Assembly (NCBI GenBank): GCA_015487455.1
Contig: WFPR01000069.1
Span: 1 to 9,005, forward strand
Length of the DNA: 9,005 bases
Direction: 5' to 3'
Origin: Candidatus Bipolaricaulota bacterium
GTDB lineage: Bacteria; Bipolaricaulota; Bipolaricaulia; RBG-16-55-9
The notes under the pieces are model-generated. The model was not told the DNA's origin, did no database searches, and was given only the letters and a program-made list of their open reading frames with translations. Shown here in pieces: positions 4,936-9,005 of this stretch (the first letter of the stretch is position 1; every line of letters begins with the position of its first letter). The position numbers were made by a program, and so were the translations under genes.

Positions 4936-5379
4936 ATGCCCAAGGCGAAATCTCATCGGAACCTCGGGGCGTTTCTGGCCTCGGCGACGGTAGCGGGCTT
5001 GTATTACGTGCACCAGGCCGCCGGGCCGGGAAGCCCTTTGCAAGCCCTCTTCGCGGGCTTTCCGCCTTTGGGCCCAACGCCGGACTTCCTCCTCCCGGCG
5101 GGGCTTGCGCTGATCCTTGCCTTCCTCATCGGCTCGTGGACGGCCCTGTGGCCCGACAAGCTGGATAGAGCGATTCGTCGCCATCGGGGGCCGTTCCACT
5201 CCGGGCTCTTGATCCTTGGGCTCATAGCTCTTGCCGTTTTCATCAGCGTAGGCGCGATTTCCGTAGGCGAGGCGGATGTGACCGGTGTTCTGCTCCGCGT
5301 GGCGCTCGTCTCGGCCATCGTGGGGTATGTCAGCCATCCGCTGGCGGATCGGTTGGCCTCGTGGCTGCCGTTTCGGTGA
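4936..5379 (+). CDS. Small membrane protein with HRGxxHS motif (YdjM/DUF457-like)
   Basis: The product has 147 aa and about four membrane segments (roughly residues 8-27, 50-72, 88-110 and 117-137). WPDKLDRAIRRHRGPFHS between segments 2 and 3, and GYVSHPLADRL near the end, echo the PD..D / HRGpTHS / GyisHllaD pattern of YdjM (PF04307, inner-membrane metal-dependent hydrolase-like proteins). The His and Asp residues are kept, although the first motif is looser than usual and the protein is shorter than most members. It could bind metal at the membrane face; no substrate can be named. It follows the zinc-finger gene closely on the same strand, probably as one operon. ATG 4936 is the first codon giving a sensible N-terminus, but its ribosome site is poor. 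Confidence 0.6.
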   Translation: MPKAKSHRNLGAFLASATVAGLYYVHQAAGPGSPLQALFAGFPPLGPTPDFLLPAGLALILAFLIGSWTALWPDKLDRAIRRHRGPFHSGLLILGLIALAVFISVGAISVGEADVTGVLLRVALVSAIVGYVSHPLADRLASWLPFR

Positions 5380-5389
5380 GCGAGCGATC

Positions 5390-5743
5390 TCAGCCTTCTC
5401 CGAGAAGGATGACGATGGAACGGGCTGCCAGGAGGGGGGCCTTCCTCCTCCCACGCCTCTCGTAGCGGATGAGCCCCCACTTGTGCAGGATCTTGAGATC
5501 GCGGCTTACGGCCTCCACGCTGCGCCCGACCCGCTGAGCCAGCTCGGAGATCGAAGAGACGCGCTCCCGCTCGAGGGCCTCGAGCAGCTCGACCCGCCTC
5601 CGGCTGAAGAGGAGGGCGAGGAGGCGGGGCGGGATGGCCAGCACGGCTCGCCCTGTAGACCCTTCCCCCTGCAGGGCTCGCTCAAAGTCTTGGAACCACG
5701 TCTCAAAGGCTTTCTCCATGTGGGACCGCGGCTGAGCCTTCAT
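5390..5743 (-). CDS. Winged-helix antitoxin, TumA / HVO_A0114-like
   Basis: The product has 117 aa. The middle reads RRRVELLEALERERVSSISELAQRVGRSVEAVSRDLKILHKWGLI, a MarR-like winged helix with the SisELA..vgR....V.rDl..L...GL pattern of the HVO_A0114 DNA-binding family. A wing rich in Arg/Lys and a short hydrophobic end follow. Members are commonly encoded right after a TumE-type toxin and act as antitoxin and repressor. Here the start ATG 5743 overlaps the upstream gene's stop in ATGA (5743-5740), so expression is coupled. It ends 10 bases from the stop of the convergent membrane-protein gene. Confidence 0.8.
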   Translation of the reverse strand: MKAQPRSHMEKAFETWFQDFERALQGEGSTGRAVLAIPPRLLALLFSRRRVELLEALERERVSSISELAQRVGRSVEAVSRDLKILHKWGLIRYERRGRRKAPLLAARSIVILLGEG

Positions 5744-6207
5744 CGTCGACCTTCCCCTCCCTTCTTAAGGCGCGCTTGGCGCATGAGGAGCACATAGTGG
5801 CCATAGTTGGCCATGAGATCCTCGCGAGCCAGCGTCAGAACCTCATCTAAGGGCTTCTCCTCCCACTCCGGGATGCGCTGAGGCTTCGGCGAACGCCAAT
5901 ACTCGTGCTTCTCCACATAGTGGTGCTTGCAGTCGTAGCGCTTTACCGGGAGCCAGTGGGGCTCCAAGCTGAGCGGGCTGTAGCTCAAGTTCAAGCCAAA
6001 GGCCTCGATCGTCTTACGCTCCCCTGGCCGCTTGACCTCCATCTGCCAGCCATCTAGGCGGACCAAGCAGCCAAGGTTCCCGTCATAGAAGATGAGCGGC
6101 AGGAACTCGACCTTCTTCCGTCGAACTTTCGCTTTGGCCTTCCCGCGTCTTGGGGGCATTGTAGCTTTCTTGATCTCCCACGTCAATCGTTGAAGCTGCT
6201 CTAGCAC
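5740..6207 (-). CDS. TumE-like (DUF6516) toxin of a toxin-antitoxin pair
   Basis: The product has 155 aa. After a basic segment (about residues 17-32, PPRRGKAKAKVRRKK) comes a beta-rich core with RYDCKHHYVEKHEYWRS. This Tyr/Asp/His-rich motif is typical of TumE-family proteins, thought to be toxins paired with HVO_A0114-type antitoxins. The gene order toxin-then-antitoxin and the 4-base overlap with the next gene fit that system. The biochemical target is not evident from the sequence. GTG 6207 is taken as start, 9 bases after the integrase stop with GGAAGG 13 bases upstream. ATG at codon 17 is an alternative that would drop the first 16 residues. Its position behind the integrase suggests that int, toxin and antitoxin share a transcript and stabilise the element. 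Confidence 0.7.
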   Translation of the reverse strand: MLEQLQRLTWEIKKATMPPRRGKAKAKVRRKKVEFLPLIFYDGNLGCLVRLDGWQMEVKRPGERKTIEAFGLNLSYSPLSLEPHWLPVKRYDCKHHYVEKHEYWRSPKPQRIPEWEEKPLDEVLTLAREDLMANYGHYVLLMRQARLKKGGEGRR

Positions 6208-6216
6208 GTCAGCACA

Positions 6217-7156
6217 TCACCCTTCCAGCAACCGATCCACGGGGCTCGCCTTGGCGTGGGCCTCCCTCAGCTCTTGGGCGCCCAAGGTGACGTAGATCCG
6301 CGTGGTGCTCAGGCTGGCGTGGCCCAGCAAGCGCTGCAAGGCGAACACGTCCCCACCTTGGGCGATGAACGTGGTCGCGAAGGTGTGCCTTAAGACGTGG
6401 CACCCGAAGCGCTTGACCTTGGCCTTGTCGGCCAGCTTCCGGCAGATGGCGTTGAACGCCTCGGGGCGCAGGGGGTAGCCGTCCCTCCGGCAGAACAGGG
6501 CGTCGCCCGGCAGCCTCAGCGTCCGCCGCTCCAACCACGCCCGGAGCGCCCGGGCGGTGCGGGGGCCGTAGAACACGACCCTTTCGCCCGTCTTGCCCCT
6601 CACCGTCAAGGCCCGTTGGGCCAGGCGGACGTCGTGCACCGTCGCGGCCCGCGCCTCGCCCCGCCGGATGCCCGTGTCCAGCATCACCAGGAGCAAGGCG
6701 TAGTTCCTCACCCCTTCCCAACTGGACTGGGCCCAGCGGCGGGCCGTTTGCACCAGGGCGCGGACTTCGGCGGGGCTCAGCACCCGGGGCAACCCCCGCG
6801 CGGGCTTCAAGGGCCGGATGCGCTCCGTCACCTTGTGGGACCAGCAGCCCCTCCTCATGCAGCCAGTTGAGGAAAGCGCGGATGGAGCGCCAGCGGATGC
6901 CCACGGTCTCCGGGCGCACCCGCTCCCCCAACCGGGCCAAGTAGCGCCTCAGATCTCCGGGCGTTATGGCTTGAAGGGGCTTGTCGCCCAGAAACGCGAT
7001 GAACTCCCTGATGGAGCGCCCATACAGCTCCAACGTCTGGGGGCTCCGGCCCTGGACGCGGAGGGCCAAGAGAAACGCCTCAAGCCCCTGAGAAAGGGCG
7101 AGCTTCTCCGCAGTTTCAGATTCACGGGACTTCCCCAAAATCGGGCGGCTCCTCAC
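6217..7156 (-). pseudogene. Tyrosine recombinase/integrase split by a +1 frameshift
   Basis: The first part, from GTG 7156 (AAGGAGG 11 bases upstream), is a normal SAM-like core-binding domain: GLEAFLLALRVQGRSPQTLE to LNWLHEEGLL. At about 6835-6850 the matching sequence moves by one base to the frame that ends at 6217, rejoining as SHKVTERIRPLKPARGLPRVLS. The second part (213 codons open from 6858) has the whole catalytic set: R in TGIRRGE, K in RGKTGE, HxxR in HVLRHTF, H in LLGHASL and the nucleophile Y in RIYV. Joined, it makes about 312 residues, the XerC/D size. One extra base in CTGCTGGTCCC explains the break, whether a decayed gene, programmed shift or read error. It lies directly behind tRNA-Leu, as tRNA-targeting integrases often do. 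Confidence 0.85.
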
Positions 7157-7206
7157 TTCGGATTGAGCCTCCTTGAGGAGTCCCGGCAAGAGGCTTGAGG
7201 AGGGGC

Positions 7207-7246
7207 TAATCCTTCGTCGGGTGCCGGGGGCGGGAGTCGAACCCGC
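7207..7246. other. Probable attachment site at the tRNA-Leu 3' end (inferred)
   Basis: The integrase gene starts about 65 bases past the tRNA 3' end, the usual arrangement for elements inserted in the T-arm/acceptor half of a tRNA gene. The tRNA is complete, so the element would lie on its 3' side, toward lower coordinates. I found no second copy of this 3' end in the window, so the far att site is outside, decayed or too short to spot. Confidence 0.3.
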
Positions 7247-7305
7247 ACGGCCTTGCGGCCACGGGATTTTGAGTCCCGCGCGTCTGCCAATTCCGCCACC
7301 CCGGC
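7222..7305 (-). tRNA. tRNA-Leu (anticodon CAA)
   Basis: The 84-base gene folds as a class II tRNA. Acceptor GCCGGGG pairs with CCCCGGC. The anticodon stem CGGGA/TCCCG encloses the loop CTCAAAA with anticodon CAA at 7271-7269. The long variable arm is TGGCCGCAAGGCCG, and the T arm is GCGGG-TTCGACT-CCCGC. The discriminator is A and the following bases are CCC, so the CCA end is not fully encoded. It reads the UUG codon. A strong promoter lies upstream at 7356-7384, and the integrase follows on the same strand. Confidence 0.96.
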
Positions 7306-7355
7306 TCGCCTCGCGCCTCTCCTCCGCGCTCACGCTCAAAGGGCGTGGCCGCCGC

Positions 7356-7384
7356 ATTATAGGGCTCGTCCGCCCGACCGTCAA
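7356..7384 (-). promoter_or_regulatory. Near-consensus promoter of tRNA-Leu
   Basis: On the - strand TTGACG (7384-7379) and TATAAT (7361-7356) are 17 bases apart: 5 of 6 and 6 of 6 consensus bases. Transcription would start near 7349, giving a leader of about 44 bases to be trimmed from the tRNA. No terminator is evident between tRNA and integrase, so this promoter may also feed int and the toxin-antitoxin pair behind it. Confidence 0.85.
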
Positions 7385-7421
7385 TCGGGCAATCGGGGTT
7401 GCCATCGGGGTTAAGGGGCCG

Positions 7422-7451
7422 TTGCGCGCCCCCGCGCCGCGCGTTTATGAT
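7422..7451 (+). promoter_or_regulatory. Candidate promoter of the 158-aa gene
   Basis: TTGCGC (7422-7427) and TATGAT (7446-7451) are 18 bases apart; the -10 box matches 5 of 6 consensus bases. The gene starts 40 bases on. It is divergent from the tRNA promoter, and short repeats of AATCGGG/ATCGGGGTT (7383-7412) lie between the two. Confidence 0.45.
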
Positions 7452-7490
7452 CCGAGGTGGACGAGCCCAGCCCAGGGGGGACGGTCCGGG

Positions 7491-7967
7491 ATGCCTGAGG
7501 AGCGAGCGGGGAGCGACGCGGGAGCGGGGCTCAACCTCACGGCCCGCATGGAGCTGGCCCGCTTGGCCTACGGCGAGCAGATCATCCGCTGCACCAACCT
7601 CCCCCCCGAGGAGGTCGAGGGCTTCCTGATGCTCGACGGCGAGGTCGACAAGGCCCGCTGGTGGCGGGCCTTCGCGGTCGCCAAGCGCGAGGGGCACGCC
7701 GACTACATCCGCGGCCTGCTCGTCTACCTCATCAGCAACAACCTAGGGGAGTTCGACCGCGCCAAGCAGCGCTGGCTCGTCGAGCGCATCGAGCGCGGCG
7801 AAGTGCAGCTCAAGGACTTGACGATCGAGATGATCGCGGGCACCAAGCTCCGCTGGAAGCACATCTTCAAGCTCGTCGGCAAGGAGTTCAACCCCACCCG
7901 CGAGAAGGCGTTCGTAAAACGCATCTACGAGCGCCTCCGGCGCGAGGAGGAGTGCCTCTCCCGCTAG
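7491..7967 (+). CDS. Unrecognised 158-aa helical protein
   Basis: I do not recognise this protein. ATG 7491 has AGGGGGGA 9 bases upstream and a promoter-like pair at 7422-7451. The open frame reaches back to 7173 through the tRNA but is not real there. The product looks soluble and helical, without signal or membrane segments. It has a region with Trp residues (KARWWRAFAVAKREG), the segment LLVYLISNNLGEFDRAKQRWLVERI, and a strongly basic end with KLRWKHIFKLVGKEF and RIYERLRREEE. Codon use matches the GC-rich neighbours, so it is probably a resident gene. Its TAG shares the four bases CTAG (7964-7967) with the stop of the convergent rsmA. RNA binding could be guessed from the charge, but nothing proves it. 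Confidence 0.7.
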   Translation: MPEERAGSDAGAGLNLTARMELARLAYGEQIIRCTNLPPEEVEGFLMLDGEVDKARWWRAFAVAKREGHADYIRGLLVYLISNNLGEFDRAKQRWLVERIERGEVQLKDLTIEMIAGTKLRWKHIFKLVGKEFNPTREKAFVKRIYERLRREEECLSR

Positions 7968-8857
7968 CCTCGCTCCATCCGGGCCAGCTCGTGAGCGAGC
8001 CGGTCGAGCTCGTCGAGGGTGAGCGTCTCGCCCCGCCTCGAGCCCTCCACGCCCGCCCTCCTTAGCAGAGTCTCCGCCTGCCCCTTGGAGAGCTTAAGCT
8101 CGGGCGAGAGGGTGAGCGCCCGGAGCAGCGTCTTGCGCCGGTGGGCGAACGCCGCCCGCACGACCCTCAAGAACGCCCCTTCAGGAGCTGAAAAGCGCGG
8201 CTCGCTCAGGGGCATCAGGCGCACGACGGCCGAGTCCACCTCGGGGGGCGGCCAGAACGAGCGCCTGGAGACGCGGAAGAGCCGCTCGACGTCGCAAAAC
8301 GCCTGGACGAACACCCCTAGGGCGCTCGCCCCCCGCGTCCCCGGCGGCGCCGTCAGCTTCTGGGCCACCTCGAGCTGCACCATCCACACGGCCCGCTCGA
8401 AGCGTCCACGGCTCCGAACGAACTTCTCAAGCAGGGGCGCTGTGATGCCGTAGGGCAAATTTCCCAGCGCCTTCGCTTGGATCTGAGGGGGGAAGAGCGC
8501 GGTCCAGTCCAGCTCGAGCGCGTCGCCGTGCACGAGCTTGACGTGGGGGAAGCGGCTCAGGCGCTCGCGCAGCAGGGGGATCAAGCGCGCGTCGATCTCG
8601 ACGGCGATCAGTTCGCCCTCGGGCACCCGGGCCGCGACGGCCTCCGTCAGCACCCCCAGCCCCGGCCCGACCTCGAAGACGCGATCGTCGGGCCTCAGCT
8701 CCGCGGCCTCGAGAACTTTGAGGAGGACGTTCTCGTCGCACAGGAAGTGCTGGCCCCAGCGCTTGCGGGGGCGAAGCCCAAAGCGTCGTAAGAGCGCCCG
8801 CACCGCGCGGGGGGACGTGAGCCTTTCGCCTGCGCTTCCGTTGCCGTTTTGGCCCAT
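7964..8857 (-). CDS. rsmA: 16S rRNA adenine(1518/1519)-N6 dimethyltransferase
   Basis: The enzyme dimethylates two adjacent adenines in the 3' hairpin of 16S rRNA using S-adenosylmethionine, late in small-subunit assembly. From ATG 8857 it has 297 aa. KRWGQHFL (32-39) opens the domain, followed by the SAM-binding EVGPGLG (62-68), AVEID (85-89) and GDALELD (111-117), and the catalytic NLPY (133-136). Then come VQLEVAQKLTAPPGTRGASALGV, FWPPPEVDSAVV and HRRKTLLRAL, all standard for RsmA/KsgA. The frame is open to ATG 8929, but that would lie upstream of the likely transcription start near 8911, so 8857 is preferred. No ribosome site is clear at either. It is tail-to-tail with the 158-aa gene and divergent from the next gene. 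Confidence 0.95.
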   Translation of the reverse strand: MGQNGNGSAGERLTSPRAVRALLRRFGLRPRKRWGQHFLCDENVLLKVLEAAELRPDDRVFEVGPGLGVLTEAVAARVPEGELIAVEIDARLIPLLRERLSRFPHVKLVHGDALELDWTALFPPQIQAKALGNLPYGITAPLLEKFVRSRGRFERAVWMVQLEVAQKLTAPPGTRGASALGVFVQAFCDVERLFRVSRRSFWPPPEVDSAVVRLMPLSEPRFSAPEGAFLRVVRAAFAHRRKTLLRALTLSPELKLSKGQAETLLRRAGVEGSRRGETLTLDELDRLAHELARMERG

Positions 8858-8897
8858 GGTCGGCGTCGGGTTGGGCGAGATCGCCCCGGACGTCGAT

Positions 8898-8927
8898 GGC
8901 GTATAATCGCGGCGCGCATTGTACGCC
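8898..8927. promoter_or_regulatory. Symmetric divergent promoter between rsmA and the next gene
   Basis: GGCGTATAAT (8898-8907) and ATTGTACGCC (8918-8927) are inverted copies alike at 9 of 10 positions, 10 bases apart. They give TATAAT for rightward and TACAAT for leftward transcription, with starts only a few bases apart (about 8914 and 8911). The -35 boxes on both sides are poor. Confidence 0.5.
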
Positions 8928-8959
8928 ATGCGCCACGCGACGAGGAGGGGAGGCGAGCG

Positions 8960-9005
8960 ATGTCGACGTTGACGTCGGAGGTGCGGGACTTGGGCTTGGC
9001 GCCCC
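8960..9005 (+). CDS. Start of an unidentified gene (partial)
   Basis: ATG 8960 follows a purine-rich ribosome site (AGGAGG at 8943-8948, GGGAGG at 8948-8953, 6 bases away) and a TATAAT box at 8902-8907. The first residues are MSTLTSEVRDLGLAP and the frame stays open to the window end. Fifteen residues are too few to assign a family. Confidence 0.7.
   Translation, partial: MSTLTSEVRDLGLAP

Noticed and set aside
7157..7405. Long - strand frame that would extend the integrase upstream to 7405
   Set aside because: It translates straight through tRNA-Leu (GIGRRA...AGSTPAPGT is the usual shadow of a tRNA) and starts upstream of the tRNA promoter's start point.
1..9005. CRISPR array, rRNA genes, complete insertion sequence
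   Set aside because: No regularly spaced repeats with spacers, no rRNA segments, and no transposase gene with flanking terminal repeats were seen; the serine recombinase has no paired ends in view.

Overview
The window is GC-rich bacterial DNA with dense, tightly packed genes on both strands. A LolC/LolE-type permease end followed by a LolA-like protein points to a diderm bacterium. A near-consensus sigma70-type promoter (TTGACG-17-TATAAT) in front of a tRNA gene fits Bacteria. The phylum cannot be fixed from this sequence; an uncultured, possibly thermophilic lineage is plausible, but that is a guess.

Layout. (1) 1-1009, + strand: the last residues of an FtsX-family ABC permease and an exported LolA-like protein, closed by an 11-bp hairpin. 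(2) 1010-1877: a gene-poor 236-base stretch, then an antitoxin/MazF pair with ATGA overlap. (3) 1819-4142, mostly - strand: a small mobile-element-like module. In transcription order it has a 59-aa ribbon-helix-helix protein, a primase-polymerase ORF running into a phage-type zincin-like domain, a tiny zinc-ribbon ORF that starts right at the previous stop but carries an in-frame amber codon, and further on a serine recombinase with its own promoter. (4) 4143-5379, + strand: an AT-richer divergent control region, a zinc-finger protein and a small HRGxxHS membrane protein. (5) 5390-7156, - strand: a TumA/TumE-like antitoxin/toxin pair directly behind a tyrosine recombinase split by a +1 frameshift. 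(6) 7222-7305, - strand: tRNA-Leu(CAA), whose 3' end abuts the integrase gene and is the likely integration site. (7) 7491-9005: an unrecognised 158-aa gene, rsmA (ksgA) tail-to-tail with it, and the start of the next gene.

Reading: regions 2-5 look like an integrated, partly decayed accessory element or a stack of several. It lies between ordinary chromosomal genes (Lol-like locus and rsmA), uses tRNA-Leu as target, and carries a toxin-antitoxin pair near each end. The core of most interest is the RHH / primase-polymerase / zincin / zinc-ribbon set. Two of its small genes (2714-2938 and 3963-4142) are easily missed. It shows three coding irregularities: an amber codon, a frame change in the primase-polymerase, and the broken integrase.
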